Shown here: positions 17,319 to 25,590 of the stretch, in pieces
Layout of the letters: each line of letters opens with the position of its first letter
How positions within the stretch are numbered: position 1 is the first letter of the stretch
From: an uncultured Christensenella sp.
Lineage (GTDB): Bacteria > Bacillota > Clostridia > Christensenellales > UBA3700
DNA: 64,000 bases
Assembly (NCBI GenBank): GCA_910577845.1
Contig: CAJTNA010000001.1
Span: 124,001-188,000 of the forward strand
Direction of reading: 5' to 3'
Made by a program: the position numbers and the translations under genes
Notes under the pieces: generated by a model
Told to the model about the DNA's origin: nothing
The model's input: only the letters and a program-made list of their open reading frames with translations
The model's database searches: none

Positions 17319-17365
17319 AAAGTCGGGGCTAACCAGTTTAGTCCCGATTTTTGATAGGTTTTTAA
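17319..17365 (+). terminator. groEL terminator (overlaps repeat copy d)
   Basis: AAAAAGTCGGGGCTAA pairs with TTTAGTCCCGATTTTT over 16 bp with two G-U pairs, then a second T-run. The 3' arm together with its flank is a copy of the dispersed motif. Confidence 0.85.
17337..17364 (+). repeat. Dispersed TTTAGTnCCGATTTTyG motif, copy d
   Basis: Plus strand reads TTTAGTCCCGATTTTTG then ATA-GG and a T-run. Here the motif is the 3' half of the groEL terminator, which suggests the dispersed copies may be terminator-derived. Confidence 0.65.
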
Positions 17366-17522
17366 ATTTAATTTTTAATTACAAAATTTTAATCTATTAT
17401 TTTTTAATTTTGTTGCATTTAATTTTAGTAAAGCAATAATTGTTTTATATATAATTTATAATCGAATCAACAAATTTAACATAAAGCAAAATATAACTTT
17501 TATTATAATTTTGATTAATAAA

Positions 17523-17560
17523 AAAATCTATCAAAAAAATATATTTTTTGACAGATTTTA
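17523..17560 (-). terminator. Terminator of trpS-DUF5685 operon
   Basis: AAAATCTGTCAAAAAA and TTTTTTGATAGATTTT pair over 16 bp (one G-U) on the minus strand and run into a T-tract. It lies about 190 bases after the last gene of the operon; the interval 17561-17747 is otherwise empty. Confidence 0.7.
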
Positions 17561-17747
17561 CGCATTTTGCTCATTAGACTAAAAGTAAAAGAATATCTCT
17601 AGTTGAATACCAAAATTATTCCAATTATATCATTTTATATTTTATCAAACTTTGGATTAATAGCATTTCTTTATGGTATTTATTACTTATTAATATTTTC
17701 TATCATATGTTTTTTTAGTAACTATTTAATCTTTATATGATTTTAAA

Positions 17748-18545
17748 TTACTTATCTTCTTTGCTAACATTACTTATTTCATTACTTGAATTTGTTGTGT
17801 CGTTATCATCTTTATCAGATAAATTTTTTATATCATTATTTGAACTATTATCACTATCTACACTAGTAATTTTACTATCATTTGTTTGTTCATATTCTCT
17901 ATTGCTAGCTTTACTACCAAAAATGTCAAATTCCTTTTGATTATTATTTTTATTAATTTCATCACTATTGTATACTATATCGTCTGGCGTTGTAGTTTTA
18001 GATGCTTTACGAACTGCACGATTAATTAAGATAACAAAATTTTTAAATAATAAATGCATCATTAAATCATAAAGTAAAAAAATTGGAATACAAGCTAAAG
18101 CAATAATTAAATAAGTTAATTTGATTGTTTTACCAAATAGTGTAAAGGTTGGAATTAACGTATTAAATAAAAACCAAAATACTGCAATTACAGCTTCTAA
18201 ATAAGCTATTTTAATCAAATAACACGCTGAAAATCGTACCATTTTGTTTTTTATTAGTGGATAAAGTTTTTGTTCTATTATCCATTGTATAATAGCATAA
18301 GCACCAAAAAATATTATAAAAGGTAATGCATTTATATTTCCTATCAAAAAACCAAATATACTTGTTGAGATATAAGATAACATACCGCCGACCCAATAAT
18401 TTTGGGTAAGTGGAATTGACACGCAAATAGCAGATAGTACAGCAAATGTCAAGGTCATAAACTCAACAAATATTGAACCTACTACACAAATCAATGCTAA
18501 TGCACAAGATATTCCAGATAAAGCAATAATATGACTTCGTTTCAT
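17748..18545 (-). CDS. Multi-pass membrane protein, ECF S-component-like
   Basis: 265 aa with about six hydrophobic segments in the first 175 residues (starting I-I-A-L-S-G-I-S-C-A-L-A-L-I-C and ending Y-L-I-I-A-L-A-C-I-P-I-F), then a 75-residue hydrophilic tail rich in Asn, Ser and Asp. The topology and the short basic M-K-R-S start resemble substrate-binding subunits of energy-coupling factor transporters, but no specific family motif is recognised and no riboswitch precedes it. Nine bases after the J-like gene, so in the trpS-DUF5685 operon. Confidence 0.6.
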   Translation of the reverse strand: MKRSHIIALSGISCALALICVVGSIFVEFMTLTFAVLSAICVSIPLTQNYWVGGMLSYISTSIFGFLIGNINALPFIIFFGAYAIIQWIIEQKLYPLIKNKMVRFSACYLIKIAYLEAVIAVFWFLFNTLIPTFTLFGKTIKLTYLIIALACIPIFLLYDLMMHLLFKNFVILINRAVRKASKTTTPDDIVYNSDEINKNNNQKEFDIFGSKASNREYEQTNDSKITSVDSDNSSNNDIKNLSDKDDNDTTNSSNEISNVSKEDK

Positions 18546-18553
18546 TTAAAACC

Positions 18554-19216
18554 TTAACAACAAGAAATTAAGTCACCACCGCAACACTCACAACAAGTGT
18601 CACAACAAAGTAAAGTACAACAAGTATTGCAACAAGCGTCCATATTGCGACCAGTGTTACTCATAGTTGGGTCTGTATAGCCACCTCTATTTTGATTGTA
18701 TTGTTGCTCTCTATTATTTTGATTTGTGTTTACATTTTGAGTATTTGCAAACGGGTCAGTTTGTGTCATATCTTCATTTAGCTTTCTAAGTGCCTCAGCA
18801 TACTTGTAATTTTTTGGCTCTAAGCTAACACAAATTTCAAGTTGAGTTTTACTCTCACTAAACCATTTCTTTTTATAATAAATAATTGATTGATAAAAGT
18901 GCCACTCTGCCCCTCTCGCATCTACGCTGTCAAGTTTAGATTGTGCTTCAATTAATTTATCATTTTTAATAAGCTCACTTATTTCATCGTAAATTTTACT
19001 TGAGTCATTAATTGTAGCCTTTTGGTTCAAAGCAATTTGGCACTCATTATAAGCCCATTCAACTTCTTCAAGCTTTCTAATAGCTTCAGCACCAGCCTCA
19101 CCCTCAAGAAACCTTTCAGCTTTATATTTATTTTGTAATTTTGTGTAAGCATCCTGCAATTCTGCAAAAGTTGCGTTCTCACTAACACCTAATATTAAAT
19201 ACGGATTTTTTTGCAA
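18554..19216 (-). CDS. J-domain-like protein with cysteine-rich tail
   Basis: 220 aa if started at the TTG at 19216, which is preceded by GGAGG eight bases upstream. That gives M-Q-K-N-P-Y-L-I-L-G-V-S-E-N-A, a DnaJ-type N-terminus. The His-Pro-Asp tripeptide that activates Hsp70 is missing (the loop reads K-Y-K-A-E-R). A helical-repeat region (about 75-150) and an Asn/Gln-rich linker follow. The last 26 residues hold six adjacent Cys-Cys pairs, a possible metal-binding or crosslinking tail. Overlaps the DUF5685 stop by 22 bases. Function unknown; not a functional Hsp40 in the usual sense. Confidence 0.72.
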   Translation of the reverse strand: MQKNPYLILGVSENATFAELQDAYTKLQNKYKAERFLEGEAGAEAIRKLEEVEWAYNECQIALNQKATINDSSKIYDEISELIKNDKLIEAQSKLDSVDARGAEWHFYQSIIYYKKKWFSESKTQLEICVSLEPKNYKYAEALRKLNEDMTQTDPFANTQNVNTNQNNREQQYNQNRGGYTDPTMSNTGRNMDACCNTCCTLLCCDTCCECCGGDLISCC

Positions 19217-20070
19217 TTTCCTTTCCTCCCCAAAACATCCTCTGTCCTCATTAAAATGCCATACCACAATATATTTGTAATAGCACCTTCGTTGCATTTC
19301 AATTCTATATTTTTATATGCATTACGCACACTATTATAACTTGTTTTTAGCAAAAACTCTATATCTTTGCCTTTATCTTCAAAAAACTTATCTTGATTTT
19401 GATAATTATACCCTACAAAAAAGGGATTAAACTCTTTATTTTTAAAGTCCTTTTCTGTATCGTCAATTGCATCGATAATGTAAACCCACTTACCTAAAAA
19501 GTAAAACAAATCTTCTATATCTGTAGTACACTTTTCACTAAGCACAGCTTTTACCCCCTCCCTTAGCATATTTGCAAAAGGGTCGGCAAGTTTATCAATG
19601 CTTGCAGTTCCTTCAATTTCCATAGCACGCAATCTTTCATACTCTTGATTAAACAACTTATCCAATTGCGGAAAATTCTTTTTTGCTTTTTTATACTCAC
19701 CGCTTACAACCAAAATCCTTGCTAAACTTTTAAACACACTTGGTTTTTTACTGTCAAGCTTATCGTCAAGCAATTTATAATACATTAAAAGTGTATTTAC
19801 ATCTACAATTTTATCAGTTAAGCTATCACCTTTAACAATTGATTTCTTTTTAAATGATAAAATACATCTTTCATTATTATATGTAGGTTGCATATCCATA
19901 ATTGCGTGGCAAAACATATCAAAAAACACCATATCATAATTAGTGCTTATACGCATTAGCTGGTTGCAATCTTTACCAATACGTTTACAAAGTCCACAAT
20001 AATAAGCTTTATAATTGTAGTAATCTTTCATAAACATATTCATTTTGTCAGGTATTACATATCCGAACAT
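19195..20070 (-). CDS. DUF5685 family protein
   Basis: 291-aa protein of unknown function. The N-terminus M-F-G-Y-V-I-P-D-K followed by Y-N-Y-K-A-Y-Y-C-G-L-C-K-R-I-G-K-D-C is characteristic of DUF5685 in Clostridia and related bacteria. All-helical by composition. The C-terminal half has an acidic D-A-I-D-D-T-E-K-D-F-K motif, reminiscent of diiron or isoprenoid-synthase-like helical bundles, and Cys/His residues (F-C-H). Coupled to trpS (TAATG) and to the J-like cysteine-rich protein. No experimental role known to me. Confidence 0.8.
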   Translation of the reverse strand: MFGYVIPDKMNMFMKDYYNYKAYYCGLCKRIGKDCNQLMRISTNYDMVFFDMFCHAIMDMQPTYNNERCILSFKKKSIVKGDSLTDKIVDVNTLLMYYKLLDDKLDSKKPSVFKSLARILVVSGEYKKAKKNFPQLDKLFNQEYERLRAMEIEGTASIDKLADPFANMLREGVKAVLSEKCTTDIEDLFYFLGKWVYIIDAIDDTEKDFKNKEFNPFFVGYNYQNQDKFFEDKGKDIEFLLKTSYNSVRNAYKNIELKCNEGAITNILWYGILMRTEDVLGRKGNCKKIRI

Positions 20071-21068
20071 TATAATTGTACCAATCCAACTTTTTTGTAT
20101 ACTTTCCTTAAAGTCTTTCGTGCAATGTAAGAAGCTTGTTCTGCCCCCTCTCTAGCAATATTTAGCAAGTTTTCCTTATCATTCATTATGTCATTATATC
20201 TCAATTTAATAGGTGCTAGTAATTGTACTACACTACTACCAACAGCCTCTTTTAAACTTGCATAAGTTAGACCTTGCAATTCCTTAACAGCATTTTCAAT
20301 ACTAATGCCTTTGCAACTTGCATATATAGTTATCAAGTTAGAGATACCTGGTTTATCCTCACCAAATCTAATTTCTGTATCACTATCAGTAACTGCACGT
20401 TTAAATTTACGCATAATGTCATCTTCACTATCAAGTATTGAAATTGTAGCATTGACATTTTCGTCACTTTTACTCATTTTAGCAGTTGGGTTTTGTAAGC
20501 TCATAATTTTGGCACCAACTTTTGAAATCAATGGTTCAGGCACTGTAAATGTAGAACTATATAGATTGTTAAACCTCATCGCCAAATCTCTTGCAATCTC
20601 TAAATGTTGTTTTTGGTCAACACCAACTGGCACTAACGCTGTATTGTAAAGCAAAATATCTGCTGCCATTAATACGGGATAATCCATAAGTCCCATATTA
20701 ATATTGTCTGGGTGTTTTTGAGATTTTTCTTTAAATTGAGTCATTCTGCTTGCCTCACCAACATAAGTAAAGCAGTTTAATATCCAAGTAAGTTCAGTAT
20801 GCTCGTGAACGTGTGACTGAAAATACATAATGTTTTTTTGTGGGTCAAGTCCACAAGCTAGGTATTGTGCAAAGAATGACAAAGCACGATTTCTAAATTC
20901 TGCTGGAACTTGCCTTACAGTTAATGAATGTAAATCCGCAATGCTGTAAATACATTGATAATTTGTGTCATCTTGTAATTTAAGCCAATTTTGAAGTGCA
21001 CCAATATAATTGCCTAATGTAACTACGCCTGTCGGTTGAATACCGCTATAAATAATCTTTTTATCCAT
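20070..21068 (-). CDS. trpS: Tryptophanyl-tRNA synthetase
   Basis: Class I aminoacyl-tRNA synthetase charging tRNA-Trp. Y-S-G-I-Q-P-T-G-V-V-T-L-G-N-Y-I-G-A holds the HIGH-type motif (T-L-G-N), and K-M-S-K-S is the KMSKS loop. 332 aa, normal. First gene of an operon with DUF5685, read from its own promoter. No T-box leader is present. Confidence 0.98.
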   Translation of the reverse strand: MDKKIIYSGIQPTGVVTLGNYIGALQNWLKLQDDTNYQCIYSIADLHSLTVRQVPAEFRNRALSFFAQYLACGLDPQKNIMYFQSHVHEHTELTWILNCFTYVGEASRMTQFKEKSQKHPDNINMGLMDYPVLMAADILLYNTALVPVGVDQKQHLEIARDLAMRFNNLYSSTFTVPEPLISKVGAKIMSLQNPTAKMSKSDENVNATISILDSEDDIMRKFKRAVTDSDTEIRFGEDKPGISNLITIYASCKGISIENAVKELQGLTYASLKEAVGSSVVQLLAPIKLRYNDIMNDKENLLNIAREGAEQASYIARKTLRKVYKKVGLVQL

Positions 21069-21098
21069 ATTTGCACCTCACTATTATAAATTAAAATA

Positions 21099-21127
21099 AT
21101 TATAACATATTTTCAAATAAAAGTAAA
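21099..21127 (-). promoter_or_regulatory. trpS promoter
   Basis: TTTACT and TATAAT with a 17-base spacer and an extended -10 (TGT before TATAAT), minus strand, about 30 bases before the trpS ATG. Confidence 0.8.
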
Positions 21128-21167
21128 TAGATTTTACCATTTTAAGCCAAAATCGCAATCTTATTAC

Positions 21168-21193
21168 AAAACCCGTCAAAAATCGGTACTAAT
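21168..21193 (-). repeat. Dispersed TTTAGTnCCGATTTTyG motif, copy c
   Basis: Minus strand reads ATTAGTACCGATTTTTG, then AC-GGG and a T-run. Lies about 45 bases upstream of the trpS -35 box, so outside the predicted transcript. Confidence 0.6.
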
Positions 21194-21305
21194 TTATTAT
21201 TTTAATTGCAATTTATTATAATAATAGTTTAAATTCTAATATTTAATTAAAAATTTTTTTAATTTTTTACACATTACTATATCTGTAATTAATATTTTGC
21301 AAACT

Positions 21306-21335
21306 AAAAATTGTGTGATTAATCACACAATTTTT
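21306..21335 (-). terminator. Palindromic terminator after the 45-aa gene
   Basis: AAAAATTGTGTGAT is followed directly by its exact complement, giving a perfect 30-base palindrome with T-rich ends on both strands. It begins eight bases after the small gene's stop. Confidence 0.8.
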
Positions 21336-21343
21336 ATACTTTG

Positions 21344-21481
21344 TTACTCCATCATTTCTTTATACTTATTTTTCATTTTTTTAACAATTTTTTTCATTGT
21401 TTTTTCCATTTTACTCTCAGACATACAAGCATAAGTTGCTACTGCTCCTGCCGTTATGCCAAGCAGAATTCCAACTTTCAT
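21344..21481 (-). CDS. Small 45-aa protein with N-terminal hydrophobic segment
   Basis: ATG at 21481 preceded by GGGAGGTGA, a near-perfect Shine-Dalgarno. Residues 3-18 (V-G-I-L-L-G-I-T-A-G-A-V-A-T-Y-A) are hydrophobic, then Cys-19, then a strongly basic, Met- and Lys-rich helix (M-E-K-T-M-K-K-I-V-K-K-M-K-N-K). Followed at once by a clean terminator, so it is a free-standing transcription unit. Could be a membrane-tethered peptide; no family recognised. Confidence 0.75.
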   Translation of the reverse strand: MKVGILLGITAGAVATYACMSESKMEKTMKKIVKKMKNKYKEMME

Positions 21482-21690
21482 AACTCACCTCCCAAATATA
21501 GTTTGCATTATTTGTAGCAAATTATTTATCTAAAGTTAAATTAAACAATTATAATTAATAAAATTAAGATTAACATTTATAAAAAATAAATCGTATAAAA
21601 TTTAAATCTAAATATAATTACAAATTATAAAAATATGAATTAAATAATAATTTACAATATAAAAGCTGAATTTAAAAAATATATATTAAA

Positions 21691-21722
21691 TAAATGGAAT
21701 GATAAATTTATCATTCCATTTA
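21691..21722 (-). terminator. Terminator of iscRSU operon
   Basis: TAAATGGAATGATAAA and its exact complement form a 32-base palindrome seven bases after the iscU stop, followed on the minus strand by a T-rich tract. Confidence 0.8.
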
Positions 21723-21729
21723 CTATTTA

Positions 21730-22101
21730 TTACTTATTATTTTTTGATTGATAATCTTCTACTGCTTTTTTTATTGCCTCTTCTGCCAATACTGAGCAAT
21801 GAATTTTTTGTGGTGGTAATCCTTGTAAGGTTTCCACAACATCTTTATTTTTTATATTTAGTGCTTCATCAATGCTTTTCCCAATAACCATTTGAGTAGC
21901 TACAGAACTGCTTGCAATAGCTGCAGCACAACCAAAAGTCCTAAACTTTGCATCTGTAATAATGTTATTATCAATCTTTAAACTTATTTCCATTATATCA
22001 CCACAAGAAGCATTACCAACCTTGCCAACGCCATCGGCATCTTCAATATATCCGACATTTTTAGGTTCTGCAAATTCTTTCATTACTCTTTCGTTATACA
22101 T
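21730..22101 (-). CDS. iscU: Fe-S cluster scaffold IscU/NifU
   Basis: Scaffold on which iron-sulfur clusters are built from IscS-derived sulfur. The three conserved Cys are in G-N-A-S-C-G-D, F-G-C-A-A-A-I-A-S-S-S and K-I-H-C-S-V-L-A-E-E-A-I. 123 aa, normal. Overlaps the end of iscS by eight bases; last gene of iscR-iscS-iscU, the usual Clostridia arrangement. Confidence 0.96.
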   Translation of the reverse strand: MYNERVMKEFAEPKNVGYIEDADGVGKVGNASCGDIMEISLKIDNNIITDAKFRTFGCAAAIASSSVATQMVIGKSIDEALNIKNKDVVETLQGLPPQKIHCSVLAEEAIKKAVEDYQSKNNK

Positions 22102-23284
22102 ACTTACTTTCTCCTTTTTTCTTTAAAAACAATGGTGACAATTCTCTTAAATCGTGAACGATTTTAACAAGACTATCAATAGCATAATCAATTTCTTGCT
22201 TGGTATTATTTTTGCCAAAACTGAATCTTAATGAGCCGTGTGCAAGCTCTATTGCTCTACCAGTTGCAAGTAACACATACGATGGCTCTAAACTGCCAGA
22301 TGAGCAAGCTGAACCGCTTGATACAGATATACCAGCTAAATCAAGTCTAAGCAAAAGTGCCTCACCCTCAATAAACTCAAAACTAAAATTAGCATTAGAC
22401 GCTAAACGTTTGTCACTTTTTGTGCCGTTATAATATACGTTATCAATTTTTTTTTCAACTTCGCTAACAAAATAGTCACGCAAGCTTGCAACATATTTAT
22501 TATTTTTATCCATATCTCTTACGGCTATTTCAATTGCTTTACCACAACCAACTATGCCTGGTGTATTCAAAGTTCCAGCACGCATATTTCTTTCTTGCTC
22601 GCCACCAGTCATATAGCTACCAAGCTTGATACCATTACGCTTATAAAGCACACCAACACCTTTTGGTCCGTAAAATTTATGTGCAGACATTGATAATAAA
22701 TCAATATTCATATCATTAACATCTATTGCAACATTGCCTATTGCCTGCACGCTATCCGTGTGAAAAATGATATTGTGTTGTTTTGCAATCTCACCAATCG
22801 CTTTAATATCTTGTATTGTACCAATCTCGTTATTTGCAGTCATTACTGAGATTAAAATTGTATCTGGTCTAATTGCATTTTTCAACTGCTCAAGTGATAT
22901 AAAGCCTTCACTATTTACATCTAAAAAAGTAACATCTGCCAAATCATTTTTTTGCAAGCTTTGCAAAGTTTTAATCATAGCTGGGTGTTCAATGCAAGTA
23001 GTTATAATATGTTTTCCTTTTGCTTTATACCCCTCTAAAATACCTCTAATTGCCCAGTTGTCAGATTCTGTACCGCCACCAGTAAAATAAATTTCACCAG
23101 CTTTTGCACCAATTGCATTGGCAACTTGGCGTCTTGCTATATCTATATATTTACCAGCTTCCCTACCGTGAAAATGTTGTGAACTGCCATTTCCGTAAAT
23201 ATCAGTAAAGAAAGGTAACATTTCCTCAAGTACTTCTTTGCTTGTAGGTGTAGTCGCTGAATGGTCAAAATATATCCTATTCAT
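22094..23284 (-). CDS. iscS: Cysteine desulfurase IscS/NifS
   Basis: PLP enzyme that removes sulfur from cysteine for Fe-S clusters and thio-modifications. N-terminus M-N-R-I-Y-F-D-H-S-A-T-T-P; PLP lysine in S-A-H-K-F-Y-G-P-K-G-V-G; catalytic Cys in S-S-G-S-A-C-S-S-G. About 396 aa. The ATG at 23284 follows GGAGGAG, which itself encodes the start of the longer reading. Overlaps the iscR stop by a few bases. Confidence 0.96.
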   Translation of the reverse strand: MNRIYFDHSATTPTSKEVLEEMLPFFTDIYGNGSSQHFHGREAGKYIDIARRQVANAIGAKAGEIYFTGGGTESDNWAIRGILEGYKAKGKHIITTCIEHPAMIKTLQSLQKNDLADVTFLDVNSEGFISLEQLKNAIRPDTILISVMTANNEIGTIQDIKAIGEIAKQHNIIFHTDSVQAIGNVAIDVNDMNIDLLSMSAHKFYGPKGVGVLYKRNGIKLGSYMTGGEQERNMRAGTLNTPGIVGCGKAIEIAVRDMDKNNKYVASLRDYFVSEVEKKIDNVYYNGTKSDKRLASNANFSFEFIEGEALLLRLDLAGISVSSGSACSSGSLEPSYVLLATGRAIELAHGSLRFSFGKNNTKQEIDYAIDSLVKIVHDLRELSPLFLKKKGESKYV

Positions 23285-23675
23285 TTTCTCCTCCATTACA
23301 AATTTCTATCAATTTCATATTATCCAGTGCATTATTTATTGTGTCGTAAAGTTTTTGCCATACAGAATAACATTTGCATTTATTTTCGCACGGCTCATCA
23401 ATACAATCAACAAACTTTAAATCGTCCTCTAACGCACGAATAATTTCACCAACACTAATATCTTGTGGACTTTTGGCAAGCTTGTAACCGCCTCCTGCAC
23501 CTCTTACAGATATTATCAAGTCAGCCTTTTTCAATATTGCCATTAACTGCTCAAGATATGCCTCAGATGTTTTAGTACTTTCTGCAATGTGACTAATACT
23601 AACTACTTCATCATAATGAATTGCAAGTTCACACATCGCTTTTAAACCATATCTTGCTTTTGACGATAATTTCAT
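23277..23675 (-). CDS. iscR: Rrf2 family regulator IscR
   Basis: Winged-helix repressor that probably senses Fe-S status and controls the isc operon. M-K-L-S-S-K-A-R-Y-G-L-K-A-M is the standard Rrf2 start, giving about 132 aa; the frame is open 20 codons further but without family similarity. Cys residues in V-D-C-I-D-E-P-C-E-N-K-C-K-C could ligate a cluster. AGGAA lies about nine bases upstream. First gene after a consensus promoter, so probably autoregulated. Confidence 0.94.
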   Translation of the reverse strand: MKLSSKARYGLKAMCELAIHYDEVVSISHIAESTKTSEAYLEQLMAILKKADLIISVRGAGGGYKLAKSPQDISVGEIIRALEDDLKFVDCIDEPCENKCKCYSVWQKLYDTINNALDNMKLIEICNGGENE

Positions 23676-23706
23676 AAATTTAATTCCTACTATTTTACTC
23701 GGATTT

Positions 23707-23735
23707 ATTTTAACATATCTTAATTTAATTGTCAA
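23707..23735 (-). promoter_or_regulatory. isc operon promoter
   Basis: TTGACA and TAAAAT with a 17-base spacer on the minus strand; predicted start near 23700, about 25 bases before the iscR ATG. An IscR site is expected nearby but I cannot define one. Confidence 0.85.
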
Positions 23736-24034
23736 CTGCTTTTAATAAAATATTAAATTGCAACTTAAAAGTTAATAAGTAAAATTTGGATATTAAGATT
23801 TTTGACATTATTTTCAACCAAAAACAAATACTTGTATTAATTCAAATAAGAAGTACTTACAAAACTAATGTATTACTCTAAAAATGTTATTTTAATTCAA
23901 GTTAAAATTTATTCTTATAGTTTTTACTTTCAATTTAACAACATAATTATAAATCAACGCGAAAATTTAAATAAAATTTTATAAAAATATCCTTATAAAT
24001 ATTATTTAAAGATATTTTGTTAATAAAATCTTTT
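23736..24034. other. Empty AT-rich gap between isc promoter and sigK
   Basis: About 300 bases with no open frame, no convincing hairpin and no repeat. sigK therefore lacks an obvious terminator. Confidence 0.4.
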
Positions 24035-24736
24035 CTATCTAATTATTAACGAATTATCAATTAAATAGTCTTTTATTTTTTGTAGTGCTTTCTTTTCTAT
24101 TCTGCTTACATAAGAGCGAGAAATTTCCATTTTTTTTGCAATTTCAATTTGTGTGTATACTGCGGAATTTTGCAAACCATACCTAAGCTTTATAATCTCA
24201 AATTCTCTGTCTATTAAGATTTTTTTCATAATATCAAGCAGTTTTTCCGCCATAATCTCATTTTCTACTTGTTGAAAAACGCCTTCTTCATCTGTAGATA
24301 TAATATCAATAAAAGATATCTCATTTCCGTCCTTATCATAACTTAGCGGTTCGTATAGTGAGCGGTCTTGAATTCTCTTTTTAGATGACCTTAAAGTCAT
24401 AAGTATCTCATTTTCAATACACCTTGCAGCATATGTAGCAAGCCCCGTCCCTTTGCCTTTGGAATAAGTTTTTACCGCTTTAATTAGTCCTAATGAGCCT
24501 ACAGAAATTAACTCATCAGTGTCATAGTAATTATTATATTTTTTTACTACGTGTATTACAAGTCGCATATTGTGTTTAATCAATTTGTCCCTTGCTTCAA
24601 TGTCCCCTTCTGCTATCTTATCTAGCAATTCCGACTCTGTTTGTTTGTCAAGTGGTTTAGGAAAATTCCCGTCCGAACCAACATAACAAGTTTGAAAAAT
24701 AACATTAGATAAAAAATCAAATACTCCTGAAATCAT
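24035..24736 (-). CDS. sigK: Sporulation sigma factor SigK (intact)
   Basis: Late mother-cell sigma factor. N-terminus V-F-D-F-L-S-N-V-I-F resembles the pro-sequence of SigK, followed by F-P-K-P-L. Region 2 (R-L-V-I-H-V-V-K-K-Y, D-E-L-I-S-V-G-S-L-G-L-I-K-A-V and A-T-Y-A-A-R-C-I-E-N-E-I-L-M) and region 4 with I-S-R-S-Y-V-S-R-I-E-K-K-A-L are near-diagnostic for the SigE/SigK group, and the N-terminus favours SigK. 233 aa, uninterrupted: no skin-like element. Marks the organism as a spore former or a recent descendant of one. Confidence 0.9.
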   Translation of the reverse strand: MISGVFDFLSNVIFQTCYVGSDGNFPKPLDKQTESELLDKIAEGDIEARDKLIKHNMRLVIHVVKKYNNYYDTDELISVGSLGLIKAVKTYSKGKGTGLATYAARCIENEILMTLRSSKKRIQDRSLYEPLSYDKDGNEISFIDIISTDEEGVFQQVENEIMAEKLLDIMKKILIDREFEIIKLRYGLQNSAVYTQIEIAKKMEISRSYVSRIEKKALQKIKDYLIDNSLIIR

Positions 24737-24756
24737 AATTTCACCTCATATTTAAC

Positions 24757-24784
24757 TTATTATGCTATTTTAAATTAATTACAC
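24757..24784 (-). promoter_or_regulatory. Possible SigE-type promoter of sigK
   Basis: GTGTAAT, 13 bases, CATAATAA on the minus strand, about 20 bases before the sigK ATG. It loosely resembles the mother-cell SigE consensus (ATATT and CATACAnT). Weak on its own, but similar to the site before yqfC. Confidence 0.35.
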
Positions 24785-25159
24785 TAACCAAGCTCACTGC
24801 TTGTTTCTTTTTTCATTTTCACACTTTTATTGTTATATTTTAACAATTTTTGATATGTATATTAATATAGACAAGATACTTTTTAATTAAATTGACAAAT
24901 TATAAATAACTAATCCAGCTAACCAGTGTTTATTGATTTATTGCCATTAATTAAGCATTTTAATTAATATTAACAATATTAAGAAAGTATTTTTATTATA
25001 TTTATAGCAAACTACTGATTAGGCTTTTATAATTACCTAATTTTCAATACTATTTTTGCAAAATAACATTTAAACGCACAATATAATAGTATATTCTATT
25101 GTCACAAATATACTATAGAGCAAATCTATTTAATAACATACAAAACTTTATATTTTTTG
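24785..25159. other. Non-coding gap between HU terminator and sigK
   Basis: AT-rich without open frames carrying ribosome-binding sites. No repeat or strong hairpin seen. Confidence 0.4.
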
Positions 25160-25195
25160 ACAAAAAAACTGCCAAGAAAATTCTTGGCAGAAAAA
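25160..25195 (-). terminator. Terminator of HU gene
   Basis: CTGCCAAGAA and TTCTTGGCAG form a perfect 10-bp stem with a two-base spacer and T-runs on both sides; on the minus strand seven T follow directly. About 70 bases after the hup stop. Confidence 0.88.
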
Positions 25196-25261
25196 TTTAA
25201 TTTTATTATTTTAACACGCCCTAAACATAGAGCCTTGCTTTATAACACAATTTAACGCAAA

Positions 25262-25537
25262 TTAAGCATTCAAGAAATCTTTCAAAGACTTAGTTGCTTT
25301 AAAGCCAACGCCTTTGCTAGCAGCAATTTTAATCTCTGCACCAGTTTGAGGGTTACGTCCAATTCTTTCTGGTTTCTCTTTTAGCTCAAAGCTACCTAAA
25401 CCTTGAACAACGATTTTGTCATTCTTAGCAACACCCTCAGCAACAACTTTTGCTAGAGCATCCATTACTTTTGCTACATCTACTTGAGTCATACCAGACT
25501 CGTTTGCAATTCCTGCAATAAGTTCTTTATTAGTCAT
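25262..25537 (-). CDS. hup: DNA-binding protein HU
   Basis: Histone-like dimeric protein that bends and compacts DNA. M-T-N-K-E-L-I-A-G-I-A at the N-terminus, G-L-G-S-F-E-L-K-E-K and the arm G-R-N-P-Q-T-G-A-E-I are standard HU. 91 aa. Monocistronic between its own promoter and a strong terminator. Confidence 0.98.
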   Translation of the reverse strand: MTNKELIAGIANESGMTQVDVAKVMDALAKVVAEGVAKNDKIVVQGLGSFELKEKPERIGRNPQTGAEIKIAASKGVGFKATKSLKDFLNA

Positions 25538-25590
25538 TTGATTCCTCCATACGTAAATCCATAGTTTTCCTATGAATTATTTCTATGCAT

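Noticed and set aside
21069..21300. T-box leader for trpS
   Set aside because: The region has no T-box sequence or terminator before trpS and a simple promoter sits about 30 bases before the start.
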